A DNA stretch of 14,019 bases from Candidatus Liptonbacteria bacterium RIFOXYD1_FULL_36_11 (GCA_001821375.1 MHLG01000002.1:26225-40243), one strand, 5' to 3'; counted from the first letter of the stretch, positions 1-6,558 are shown. The notes: generated from the sequence alone by a model not told the origin. Translations and numbers: made by a program.

Positions 1-10
1 CACCTTTTTT

Positions 11-125
11 TTAACTTTTAACTTTCTAACTTTATTTACCCCGTTAAATAAAAAATTTTAATTTTTTAATTTTCTGAAAGAAAATTATTTAACCGGGGTA
101 AACTTTTAACTTATTAACTTTTTAC
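11..125. repeat. AACTTTT-like heptad runs flanking cloverleaf repeat 1
   Basis: Short degenerate direct repeats of the form TTAACTTT occur on both sides of the palindromic element at 38-99: about 11-35 on the left and about 100-125 on the right. A similar run (GAACTTTTAACCTTTAAC) follows repeat copy 2 at about 2380-2397. The shared flank suggests that the mobile or duplicated unit may extend past the palindrome. They could also be simple low-complexity drift in AT-rich DNA. Confidence 0.4.
38..99. repeat. Cloverleaf-like palindromic repeat, copy 1
   Basis: The outer arms ACCCCGTTAAAT (38-49) and ATTTAACCGGGGT (87-99) pair with one bulged base. They enclose two adjacent hairpins: AAAAATT/AATTTTT at 51-66 and AATTTTC/GAAAATT at 68-86. 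The result is a three-way junction. Copies at 2320-2379 and 5638-5708 have the same layout and the same orientation on the + strand. It lies 22 bp past the 3' end of the glycoside-hydrolase-like gene. The function is unknown; it may be a REP/MITE-like element or an RNA structure. Confidence 0.75.
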
Positions 126-1342
126 TCCTCTAAAAAAACATCTCTTTTATAATCATTTTTCGGATTCCAAACCATCCAAGAATCCCGTAACCCCGCATCC
201 TTTATTCCCTCCATTTCCTTCTTTACCATCTCCACCGTATAAACGCTTCCTAAATCAAAATCCTGAATCCACGGCCTCATCTTCTTTATAATTCTTTCCC
301 TGCTTTCTTCTGGTAAAGAAGCTAGCGTTGTCGTTGCTGTTACTTGCCTACCCAAACTCGACGCTTCGTGCTTAGCAAGTTTTAATAAAGCCGACTCCAT
401 AGAATATTTTATTACCTCGTATGGATAAGCCGCCGGATTTTTATATCCCATAAACCCGGTATAAAAATGCGAGGGGTAAACCATCGGCGCTATAAAATCA
501 AAATTATCATAAGCGTCTTCAATGGTCTGCCCGATACCAAAATCACCATCCGCCACCGTTGTCTGCCCAAAAACATCCACTGATATTTTTGCGCCTGCAA
601 GATCACTCCTCATATACTCAAAAAATTTCTTTATCGCTTCGCTTTTTGTATCCTCCTTTTTAAAAAAAGGAAAAGAAAGAGTATCTATTCCATTTCCGTC
701 AGTTGGAAATCTGACATAATCAAAATTAATTTCATCAAATCCGTAATCAAGCGCTTCTTTTGCTATCGCCGAATTATACTTCCACACCTCCTCGCTCGCC
801 GGATCCACCCAAGAAAGTCCTTTGTTATCCGCCCAAACTTTTCCCTTTGAATCTTTTATTGCTAAATCCGGGCGTGCCTTAGCCAATCTCGGGTCTTGAA
901 AAACCGCTATTCTGGCAATCGCATAAATATTTTTTTCATGCATTGAAAAAACAAGCTCTGCTAAATCTTTTATTCTTAAATCCTCCGCTTCATATTTTAA
1001 AACCTCTGGTATGGAAGAATTATAAGCCACATACCCCGAATAATCCTTAATATCAACCACAAAAGCATTTACTTTAGTTCCCTCACTCGCCTTAAAAACA
1101 TTTTTTAAAATACTCGGTGTCGCAGCAACCCAACTTGTCACATAAAGTGCTCTTATATTTTCCGGTGAATTTAAAAGAGGACGAGGTTTTTCTTTTTCTA
1201 AAACTTTTACACCATCAACCACTTTCACCACCGCTCCGCCATTCTTTCCAAAATCAATCTCCATCGTCTTACCTTTAAAAACAAAAAAAGCGGTTCCTCC
1301 CGCCACTATCATCAAAGTTAGAAAAATTATTTTCTTTGCCAT
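122..1342 (-). CDS. DUF4015-type putative glycoside hydrolase, membrane-anchored
   Basis: This 406-aa protein matches what I know of the DUF4015 family (Pfam PF13200), predicted TIM-barrel glycoside hydrolases. Residues 4-23 form a hydrophobic N-terminal segment, either an uncleaved anchor or a signal peptide, so the enzyme should act outside the membrane. The domain runs from about residue 60 to the end. Family-like stretches are GFDEINFDYVRFPTDG (201-216), with acidic residues that are candidates for catalysis, IAPMVYPSHF (284-293) and SWMVWNPKNDY (388-398). The substrate is unknown; a glycan of the envelope or of a host cell is only a guess. The start is ATG 1342. No usable Shine-Dalgarno is spaced for it, but a promoter ends 7 nt upstream, so the mRNA is probably leaderless. 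It is transcribed alone; repeat copy 1 follows its 3' end. Confidence 0.85.
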   Translation of the reverse strand: MAKKIIFLTLMIVAGGTAFFVFKGKTMEIDFGKNGGAVVKVVDGVKVLEKEKPRPLLNSPENIRALYVTSWVAATPSILKNVFKASEGTKVNAFVVDIKDYSGYVAYNSSIPEVLKYEAEDLRIKDLAELVFSMHEKNIYAIARIAVFQDPRLAKARPDLAIKDSKGKVWADNKGLSWVDPASEEVWKYNSAIAKEALDYGFDEINFDYVRFPTDGNGIDTLSFPFFKKEDTKSEAIKKFFEYMRSDLAGAKISVDVFGQTTVADGDFGIGQTIEDAYDNFDFIAPMVYPSHFYTGFMGYKNPAAYPYEVIKYSMESALLKLAKHEASSLGRQVTATTTLASLPEESRERIIKKMRPWIQDFDLGSVYTVEMVKKEMEGIKDAGLRDSWMVWNPKNDYKRDVFLEE

Positions 1343-1349
1343 TCACCTA

Positions 1350-1377
1350 AATATAATGAAGTGCCAAAAAATATCAA
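1350..1377 (-). promoter_or_regulatory. Promoter of the DUF4015 gene
   Basis: On the minus strand, TTGATA (1372-1377) and TATATT (1350-1355) are separated by 16 nt. The -10 box ends 7 nt before the ATG at 1342, so transcription should begin at or next to the start codon. Confidence 0.65.
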
Positions 1378-1423
1378 CCAATTAAAATTTCTATTCACAA
1401 TTTTTAATTTTAAAAACATACTA

Positions 1424-1458
1424 ACAAAAAAGAGCTCAACTTTTCAGCTAAGCTCTTT
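1424..1458 (-). terminator. Rho-independent terminator of the coiled-coil gene
   Basis: Read on the minus strand, a 13-bp stem (1446-1458 with 1429-1441, including three G-U pairs) is closed by a GAAA tetraloop and followed by a run of T (1424-1431). It lies about 30 nt after the stop at 1489. Confidence 0.85.
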
Positions 1459-1488
1459 CAAAACAAAGAAACTATAAACTTATAAATT

Positions 1489-2154
1489 TTAATCAACAAC
1501 TAAATTTATAAGCTTTTTTAATTCTGGCGATAAAGGAATATCGGTTTTTAATATGGGAAACTTTGCGCTTACCACCCTTTCAATTCTCTTTAAATCGTCA
1601 TCATTGATATCATATTCTTCTTGGGTAATGCTTATATCGTCAGCTTCTAAACCCTCAAGAAAAACTTCTATTACTTTTTTTCTAAACTCTTGCCTCTCTT
1701 GTAAAAAAGGATCAGCTTTTTCAAAAAAGGTATTTAGAGCGTTAAGATATTTTTTATAAAACTCACACAAATCTTCTTTCAACGTCGTTAACCTTTCTGC
1801 TAATTCCAACTGGTGCTGGTGTTGCTTTTCCGTTTCTTCTCTTTCCTCTTTCTTTACCGCTACAGCTAATTCTATCTTTCGTTTGTGTTCTGCTTCCGCA
1901 TTCTCATATTCCAATTTTTTCAGTTCCAATGCCATACTCTGCTTTTCTTTTTCTAATCCAAGCTGAGCCAACCGTAACTGATTTTTACCCAATTCACGCT
2001 CGTGCTCCATTTCCTTCAAGCGCATCTTTTCCTTAGTAGAATGCCTGCGCATATTCCCTACTAAAAAACCGATAGCAAGAAGTATTACGCTTTGCCAAAA
2101 AAAACCGATACTCTGAAAAAAATTTTGAACAGCTTCAATAACAATTACCATCAC
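1489..2154 (-). CDS. Membrane-anchored coiled-coil protein of unknown function
   Basis: I do not recognise a family. The 221-aa protein has one membrane segment at about residues 17-33, followed by basic residues (MRRHSTKEK). A long, strongly charged stretch (about 40-125), rich in E, K, Q and L, is a probable coiled coil. A more compact acidic and hydrophobic C-terminal part (about 130-221) includes the DDISITQEEYDINDDD region. By charge, the coiled coil should face the cytoplasm. GTG 2154 and ATG 2151 are both possible starts; GGAGG at 2161-2165 lies 6 nt from the GTG and 9 nt from the ATG. It has its own promoter and terminator, is monocistronic, and diverges from dnaX. A scaffold or secretion-associated role is possible, but the sequence does not show it. 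Confidence 0.75.
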   Translation of the reverse strand: MMVIVIEAVQNFFQSIGFFWQSVILLAIGFLVGNMRRHSTKEKMRLKEMEHERELGKNQLRLAQLGLEKEKQSMALELKKLEYENAEAEHKRKIELAVAVKKEEREETEKQHQHQLELAERLTTLKEDLCEFYKKYLNALNTFFEKADPFLQERQEFRKKVIEVFLEGLEADDISITQEEYDINDDDLKRIERVVSAKFPILKTDIPLSPELKKLINLVVD

Positions 2155-2194
2155 CTTCTACCTCCATTTATTATTTTTTAGAACATCTTTTTTT

Positions 2195-2223
2195 ATCCTA
2201 CTATAAATTTTTTATCTTGTCAA
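2195..2223 (-). promoter_or_regulatory. Promoter of the coiled-coil gene
   Basis: On the minus strand, consensus TTGACA (2218-2223), a 17-nt spacer and TAGGAT (2195-2200) give a leader of about 35 nt containing GGAGG. Confidence 0.7.
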
Positions 2224-2278
2224 CAACTTTCCCTCTTTTTTAAAAAACAACAAACCATAATAGATTTTTTTTCTTTTC

Positions 2279-2307
2279 TTGAAAAATCCTCTCAATAAAA
2301 CTAAAAT
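2279..2307 (+). promoter_or_regulatory. Probable dnaX promoter
   Basis: TTGAAA (2279-2284), a 17-nt spacer and TAAAAT (2302-2307) predict a start near 2314. The dnaX 5' leader would then be about 138 nt and contain all of repeat copy 2. Confidence 0.55.
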
Positions 2308-2319
2308 AAACTAAGTTTT

Positions 2320-2379
2320 ACCCCGTGAAATAAAAATCTTTAGATTTTTAATTTGCGAAGCAAATTATTTCACTGGGGT
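2320..2379. repeat. Cloverleaf-like palindromic repeat, copy 2
   Basis: The outer arms ACCCCGTGAAAT and ATTTCACTGGGGT enclose hairpin 1, AAAAATC/GATTTTT (2332-2349), and hairpin 2, AATTTGC/GCAAATT with a GAA loop (2350-2366). Compared with copy 1, each of the three stems carries a compensatory base-pair change (T-A to G-C, T-A to C-G, T-A to G-C). It lies between the dnaX promoter and the dnaX start codon. Confidence 0.8.
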
Positions 2380-2451
2380 GAACTTTTAACCTTTAACTCT
2401 TCTATATTTGTATCATTTGTATTTATTCGTATATTAGTATCATATTTTTCT

Positions 2452-3564
2452 ATGCTCGCCCTCTATCGCAAATATCGCCCTAAAAAACTTTCCGACATCT
2501 TTGGCCAAGAAACTAATGTGGAAATTTTAAAAAACGCCGCCAAAACCGGCCGCATTGCCCACGCTTATCTTTTTTACGGTCCTCGCGGCACCGGCAAAAC
2601 TTCCACCGCTAGAATCCTCTCCAAAATAGCCAACTGCGAAAAAATAAAAACGGACGAATCTTTCCGTCAAAAAGGCGAACCCTGCAACGAATGCCACGCC
2701 TGCTTAGAAATAGAAACTGGCAGGGCCTTAGATATAGTAGAAATAGACGCCGCCAGCAATCGCGGCATAGATGAAATAAGAAGCCTACAAGAAGGTATAA
2801 AACTTTCCCCCGCATCTCTTTCTTTTAAAGTCTTCATTATAGACGAGGTGCATATGCTTACCACCCCGGCTTTTAACGCTCTTCTAAAAACTCTGGAAGA
2901 ACCTCCCGCTCACGCTATTTTTATTCTCGCCACCACTGAAATAGAAAAAGTGCCGGCAACTATCACCTCCCGCACCCAAAAATTTGTTTTTAAAAAAGTT
3001 TCTATAGATCTTCTCGTTTCAAAACTTAAATCTATAGCTGAAAAAGAAAATATCACTATAGAAGAAAACGCTCTAACTTTGGTTGCCAGAGCCGCTGAAG
3101 GCAGCGTCCGCGACTCCGAATCCTTATTGGATCAAATATCTTCTTTCCTTGGCAATAGTGAAAAAATAACTTTAGAAAAAACTGAAGATATCATCGGCAA
3201 AACTGGCTTTCATAAAATTGCCGAGCTTCTTTCCGCCACTCTGGAAAAAAACGCCGAAAAATCCCTCTCCTTTATCAGTGGCCTTAAAGAAAAAGGACAG
3301 GATATCGTACAATTTAATAAAGACTTGATAAACAGTTTGGGAAAGCTTCTTGCTCTAAAAGCCAACGAAAAAATGGAAATGATTTTTAAAAAAGAAATGA
3401 CCGACTCCGAACTTGAAGAAATAAAAAATCTTGCTAAAAAATTTGAACTGGAAAATATGCTTAAGCTTGTTAAACTTTTAATCTCCGCCCACCGCGAAAT
3501 GCGTTATTCCCCTTTCCCCTCCGTTCCCCTTGAAGTCGCCCTCATAGAATTCATTAACTCTTAA
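2452..3564 (+). CDS. dnaX: DNA polymerase III subunit gamma/tau (gamma-like, truncated)
   Basis: DnaX is the ATPase motor of the replicative clamp loader. Starting at ATG 2452 the protein has 370 aa and opens with the typical MLALYRKYRPKKLSDIFGQE. Visible motifs are Walker A GPRGTGKTS (43-51), zinc-module cysteines at 62, 78, 81 and 84, Walker B and DEVH (128-134), sensor I near 161-163, the SRTQ arginine-finger site (173-176) and the sensor II helix GSVRDSESLLDQ (217-228). The clamp-loader domain III follows to the end. The tau domains that bind DnaB and the polymerase alpha subunit are absent, so only a gamma-like form can be made. In-frame upstream codons reach a TTG at 2353, but that lies inside the palindromic repeat and is not credible as a start. 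No Shine-Dalgarno is evident. A strong terminator follows. Confidence 0.95.
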   Translation: MLALYRKYRPKKLSDIFGQETNVEILKNAAKTGRIAHAYLFYGPRGTGKTSTARILSKIANCEKIKTDESFRQKGEPCNECHACLEIETGRALDIVEIDAASNRGIDEIRSLQEGIKLSPASLSFKVFIIDEVHMLTTPAFNALLKTLEEPPAHAIFILATTEIEKVPATITSRTQKFVFKKVSIDLLVSKLKSIAEKENITIEENALTLVARAAEGSVRDSESLLDQISSFLGNSEKITLEKTEDIIGKTGFHKIAELLSATLEKNAEKSLSFISGLKEKGQDIVQFNKDLINSLGKLLALKANEKMEMIFKKEMTDSELEEIKNLAKKFELENMLKLVKLLISAHREMRYSPFPSVPLEVALIEFINS

Positions 3565-3602
3565 TTCTTCCTTCACCTTATCTATTTGTTATCTAAATAT
3601 CT

Positions 3603-3646
3603 AAACCTCACTTATCTGACGATCGTCAGATAAGTGAGGTTTTTAA
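3603..3646 (+). terminator. dnaX terminator, 40-bp perfect palindrome
   Basis: Bases 3603-3642 form a perfect inverted repeat, with arm AAACCTCACTTATCTGAC around a central GATC, followed by a short T tract (TTTTT at 3640-3644). It lies 38 bp past the dnaX stop. Confidence 0.8.
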
Positions 3647-3683
3647 TAATTTAGCAGAATTCCACGAGTTTACTTATAAGCAT

Positions 3684-3715
3684 CTACAAAAAACGCCGCC
3701 AGTCAAAACTGGCGG
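3684..3715 (-). terminator. Terminator of the 147-aa protein gene
   Basis: GCCGCCAG (3694-3701) and CTGGCGGC (3708-3715) form an 8-bp GC-rich stem. On the minus strand it is followed by GTTTTTTG. It begins 7 nt after the stop codon at 3722. Confidence 0.85.
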
Positions 3716-3721
3716 CAGTGA

Positions 3722-4165
3722 TTATAAATCAATTCTCTTTTCTTTCAGAATTTCATTAATCTGGTTTATGTCGTGTTCTAAAAGAGCTCCCGCGCATTTA
3801 AGCCTTTTTCTCTTATCAAGAAAAACTCGCGGCGTCTCCTCTCCTTCAAATAAAATCGCTTGTAATATATGTTCTATTTTAAAACTCCCAGCTACGTCAG
3901 ATGGACAAAGATGAGCAAAAAAGATCGCCCATTTAATCTTATAGCGATGCCAAAATCCGTTTTTCTTAAAAGCACTTTCCGGCCCCATATCCGGTAAATA
4001 TGGCAAAAGATTAGTTGGAACATCAACCCCAAAAAAGAAAGAAATCTCTTTTTCTTTCTCGCCTTCTTCCGAAATAGGAATAAGACGCGCTAACCCTGTT
4101 TCTTCATTCACCCCACGAAAACCAATTTCCCGTGCTGATGTACAATAATTAATTCCTTCCTTCAA
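3722..4165 (-). CDS. Conserved-looking protein of unknown function, 147 aa
   Basis: I do not recognise this protein. It is soluble by composition, with no membrane segment or signal peptide. It contains an aromatic stretch (FFFGVDVPTNLLPYLPDM, 43-60), a central WHRYKIKWAIFFAHLCP region (72-88) and a basic C-terminal helix ending KEKRIDL. There is no cysteine cluster or recognisable catalytic signature. The first conventional start is TTG 4165, preceded by a weak AGGA 6 nt away. The better signal is AGGAGG at 4196-4201, exactly 6 nt before an in-frame ACG at 4187-4189, which would add 8 residues. The real start may therefore be ACG, or an ATG altered by mutation or sequencing error. Its own promoter and terminator make it monocistronic. 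Confidence 0.65.
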   Translation of the reverse strand: MKEGINYCTSAREIGFRGVNEETGLARLIPISEEGEKEKEISFFFGVDVPTNLLPYLPDMGPESAFKKNGFWHRYKIKWAIFFAHLCPSDVAGSFKIEHILQAILFEGEETPRVFLDKRKRLKCAGALLEHDINQINEILKEKRIDL

Positions 4166-4195
4166 ATTAAATCCTAAATCTTCTCCCGTCTCTTT

Positions 4196-4201
4196 CCTCC
4201 T
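4196..4201 (-). promoter_or_regulatory. Strong Shine-Dalgarno without a matching standard start
   Basis: AGGAGG on the minus strand is followed after 6 nt (AAAGAG) by an ACG codon in frame with the 147-aa protein. The first standard start codon, TTG, is 30 nt downstream. Confidence 0.6.
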
Positions 4202-4234
4202 GTTTTATATTTCTCCCTCAAAATTTCTGCTCAA

Positions 4235-4263
4235 ACAATACTATTTAAAAACACGATTGTCAA
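4235..4263 (-). promoter_or_regulatory. Promoter of the 147-aa protein gene
   Basis: On the minus strand, TTGACA (4258-4263), a 17-nt spacer and TATTGT (4235-4240) predict a leader of roughly 40-60 nt, depending on the start codon. Confidence 0.65.
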
Positions 4264-4282
4264 AATAGTAATTTTATCAAAA

Positions 4283-4313
4283 CAAAAAAACGGGCAAATT
4301 ATCTTCACCCGTT
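4283..4313 (-). terminator. Terminator of the STAS gene
   Basis: On the minus strand a 10-bp stem (4304-4313 with 4289-4298, including two G-U pairs) with a 5-nt loop is followed by a run of seven T. It starts 23 nt past the stop at 4337. Confidence 0.8.
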
Positions 4314-4336
4314 CAGAAATAAAAAATATTCATTTT

Positions 4337-4723
4337 TCAACTCCTAACCCAATTTACTGCCTCTTTTTCTTTTTCTGCCAGATCATCTCCCTCTCCGCAA
4401 ACAAAAATCTTTACATAATCATCCAAACGACATTTTTTAAATAATTCAGACAAAACTGGGTTTAAGATAATAGCAAATTTCCCATTTTCTTTCTTGATCT
4501 CTTGGCAAGTTTTAACCACTATCCCTATTCCAAATTTATCCATAAAATCAATAAGAGTAAGATTAAAAACTATTTTACTCTTTTCTTCCAGAATACTTTC
4601 TTCCGCCTTTCCTAATAAACCTTTTGCGGTGGATATAATTAAATCGCCAAAAGCTGAAAACACCTCCACTCCATCAATTTCATCTTTTTGAATCACTAAT
4701 TCACTAGTAGTCGTTTGTTCCAT
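4337..4723 (-). CDS. STAS-domain protein (anti-sigma-factor-antagonist fold) with altered phospho-site
   Basis: Residues 8-115 of this 128-aa protein follow the STAS pattern of SpoIIAA/RsbV: a strand with a GDL-like turn (25-29), the core strand IVFNLTLIDFMDKFGIG (51-67), then helix, strand and helix through LFKKCRLDDYVKIF. Family members bind and are phosphorylated by anti-sigma kinases at the serine of D-S-S-G. Here that motif reads D62-K63-F64-G65, so the phospho-acceptor and its neighbour are replaced. If it binds a partner, classical Ser phosphorylation at this site cannot regulate it. No kinase or sigma gene is adjacent. ATG 4723 has a good GGAG site 8 nt upstream, its own TTGACA promoter and its own terminator; the stop is TGA. 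It could instead belong to an MlaB-like or other STAS subgroup. Confidence 0.8.
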   Translation of the reverse strand: MEQTTTSELVIQKDEIDGVEVFSAFGDLIISTAKGLLGKAEESILEEKSKIVFNLTLIDFMDKFGIGIVVKTCQEIKKENGKFAIILNPVLSELFKKCRLDDYVKIFVCGEGDDLAEKEKEAVNWVRS

Positions 4724-4764
4724 CGCTATTTCTCCTTTATTTTTTTATTTAAACTTCTTTCTTT

Positions 4765-4793
4765 AATTTATTCCCTCTCTCCCCACCTGTCAA
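4765..4793 (-). promoter_or_regulatory. Promoter of the STAS gene
   Basis: On the minus strand, TTGACA (4788-4793), a 17-nt spacer and TAAATT (4765-4770) lie directly after the uppP stop, giving a leader of about 35 nt with a GGAG site. Confidence 0.7.
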
Positions 4794-4797
4794 TCAT

Positions 4798-5613
4798 CTA
4801 CACTAAAAAAATCAGCAGAAACGCCAAAGCTATGATAATTCTGTAAATTCCAAAAACTGTAAAATATTTTTTCCTTATAAAACCTAAAAAAAACTTCACA
4901 CTTAAAACGGCAAAAATAAACGAAACCACAAACCCGACCACTATTATTTTTCCTCCTCCGCTAAAAGAAAAAAGACTGAAATTTTTATAAGCGTCGTAAA
5001 TTGTAGCCGCCAGCATAGTCGGCACCGCTAAAAGAAAAGAAAATTCCACAATTGCCTTTTTCTTTATTCCTAAAAAAAGCCCGGCGATAATTGTCGCCGC
5101 CGACCGGGAAACTCCCGGCACTACCGCTAGCGCCTGCGCTGTTCCGATTATTAAAGCTTCCTTATAAGAAATAAATTTTATCTCTTCTTCAACACTAGTC
5201 TCTTTTTCACTTAAAGAACCACCCCCGCCACCCTCATTCCTTCTCTTTAAAAAAAACTCAAAAGCAATTATAAAAATTCCACCAAGAAATAAAGTCCAAA
5301 AAACTGTAAAATAACTCTCCAGTAAAAATCCTTTCACTATTTTATAAGCCAAAAAACCTATCACTCCCGTCGGTAAAAACGCCGCTATTACTTTTTTCCA
5401 AACTTCAATGCTTCTTAAAAATATTTTTCCATAAAGAAAAACCACCGCCAATATTGCCCCAAGCTGAATCGCTATTTCAAAACTTTTTACAAAACCACTC
5501 TGTTCTATTCCTAAAGCCTTCGCCGCCATCATTAAATGAGCCGTTGAAGAAACGGGCAAAAATTCCGTTAAACCTTCCACTATTCCTAAAAAAACCGCCT
5601 GCAAAAAATCCAT
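4798..5613 (-). CDS. uppP: Undecaprenyl-diphosphatase (UppP/BacA)
   Basis: UppP is an integral membrane phosphatase that recycles undecaprenyl pyrophosphate to the lipid carrier used for peptidoglycan and other glycans; overproduction gives bacitracin tolerance. Both family signatures are present: EGLTEFLPVSSTAHL (13-27), with the active-site glutamates, serine and histidine, and PGVSRSAAT (166-174), with the catalytic arginine. About seven or eight hydrophobic segments are visible, and the 271-aa length is normal. A charged, glycine-rich loop (about 124-147, RRNEGGGGGSLSEKE) separates the two halves and looks like a lineage-specific insertion. ATG 5613 lacks a well-placed Shine-Dalgarno; a GGAG lies about 17 nt away. 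Repeat copy 3 starts 24 bp upstream. The stop is TAG. Confidence 0.95.
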   Translation of the reverse strand: MDFLQAVFLGIVEGLTEFLPVSSTAHLMMAAKALGIEQSGFVKSFEIAIQLGAILAVVFLYGKIFLRSIEVWKKVIAAFLPTGVIGFLAYKIVKGFLLESYFTVFWTLFLGGIFIIAFEFFLKRRNEGGGGGSLSEKETSVEEEIKFISYKEALIIGTAQALAVVPGVSRSAATIIAGLFLGIKKKAIVEFSFLLAVPTMLAATIYDAYKNFSLFSFSGGGKIIVVGFVVSFIFAVLSVKFFLGFIRKKYFTVFGIYRIIIALAFLLIFLV

Positions 5614-5637
5614 TTTTACTTTTTATTCTTCTCCTTT

Positions 5638-5708
5638 ACCCCGTGAAATAAGATTTTTTCTATACAGAACAAATCTTAATTTCATCCTGAAATTTATTTC
5701 ACTGGGGT
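5638..5708. repeat. Cloverleaf-like palindromic repeat, copy 3
   Basis: The outer arms ACCCCGTGAAAT and ATTTCACTGGGGT match copy 2. Hairpin 1 is AAGATTT/AAATCTT (5650-5677), with an extra inner helix, and hairpin 2 is AATTTCA/TGAAATT (5678-5694). The inner hairpins differ in sequence from copies 1 and 2, but their positions and pairing are kept. Its right end touches the stop codon of the SPFH gene (5708-5710), and it forms most of the SPFH-uppP gap. Confidence 0.8.
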
Positions 5709-6445
5709 TATTCCTTTGCAAACCCCTTAAATGCTTTCAATATCTCAAGTGGCACCGTGAAAACTATCGTATTAGATTGGTCTGAAGAAACATCGTTAAT
5801 AGACTGTAAAGTTCTTAAGTGTAAAGCTCCCGGCACCGCTGATAAAATTTCCGCCGCCCGCGCCATATTTTCCGCCGCTCCAAGCTCTCCTTCCGAATTT
5901 ATTATCACCGCCCTTTTTTCTCTTTCCGCTTCTGCCTGCTTGGCAATCGTCCTCTCCATTTCCGGCGGTAAACTAACATCTTTTAGCTCCACATTATTAA
6001 CCTTTAAACCCCAAGCATCCGTTTCCTTATCCACAATTTCTCTTATTCTGTCCGCTATTTTATCTCTTCCCGCAAGCAATTCATCTAAAGTTACCTCCCC
6101 CACAATATTTCTCATAGTCGTTTGCGCATATTGCGAAATAGCATAACGGAAATTTTCCACTTCTATTACCGCCTTCTCCGCCGCCGCCACTTTATAATAA
6201 ATCACGGCATTTACCGTCACGGACACATTATCTCTCGTTATCGCTTTTTGGTCCGGCACATCCACCGCTTTTACCCTCATATCAACTTTTCTGTAAGTTT
6301 GAAAAACCGGCACCACCACTCTCCACCCCGGACTCATTATCCCTACATATTTTCCCATCATAAACTTTACGCCTCTTTCATACTCATTTATCTGTTTTAA
6401 ACTCGCCACAAAAAGAAGAAAAACTATTAATGCAAAAATATACAT
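5708..6445 (-). CDS. SPFH/Band 7 (stomatin/slipin-like) membrane protein
   Basis: This 245-aa protein has the layout of a prokaryotic stomatin or slipin. A short N-terminal membrane segment (1-15) leads into the conserved INEYERGVKFMMGKYVGIMSPGWR (about 19-42). The Band 7 domain (about 20-170) contains the typical DVPDQKAITRDNVSVTVNAVIYYKV stretch. An E/A/R-rich helical segment (about 162-200) serves for oligomerisation, followed by a short tail. Such proteins form large membrane-attached rings and often pair with NfeD proteins or proteases; no nfeD gene is seen here. ATG 6445 has no Shine-Dalgarno. A TATAAA (6452-6457) ends 6 nt upstream, suggesting a leaderless transcript. It may be cotranscribed with uppP through repeat copy 3. 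Confidence 0.9.
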   Translation of the reverse strand: MYIFALIVFLLFVASLKQINEYERGVKFMMGKYVGIMSPGWRVVVPVFQTYRKVDMRVKAVDVPDQKAITRDNVSVTVNAVIYYKVAAAEKAVIEVENFRYAISQYAQTTMRNIVGEVTLDELLAGRDKIADRIREIVDKETDAWGLKVNNVELKDVSLPPEMERTIAKQAEAEREKRAVIINSEGELGAAENMARAAEILSAVPGALHLRTLQSINDVSSDQSNTIVFTVPLEILKAFKGFAKE

Positions 6446-6558
6446 TTTTTATTTATAACTAATATTTTTTTAAGGCCTTTATTTAAATATAAATATACCC
6501 TACTTCTTCAAAACATCAACTAAAACGATTATTAAAAAAATTGCCATTTTTCCTTTTT

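Noticed and set aside
11..125. CRISPR-like array of short repeats
   Set aside because: The units are degenerate AT-rich heptads without spacers of regular length, and no cas gene is present.
2353..2451. N-terminal 33-residue extension of DnaX from a TTG
   Set aside because: The TTG lies inside hairpin 2 of the palindromic repeat, and the extension is hydrophobic and unlike DnaX. The family N-terminus begins at ATG 2452.
5757..6146. 129-aa frame antisense to the SPFH gene
   Set aside because: It is a shadow of a conserved gene and has no independent signals.
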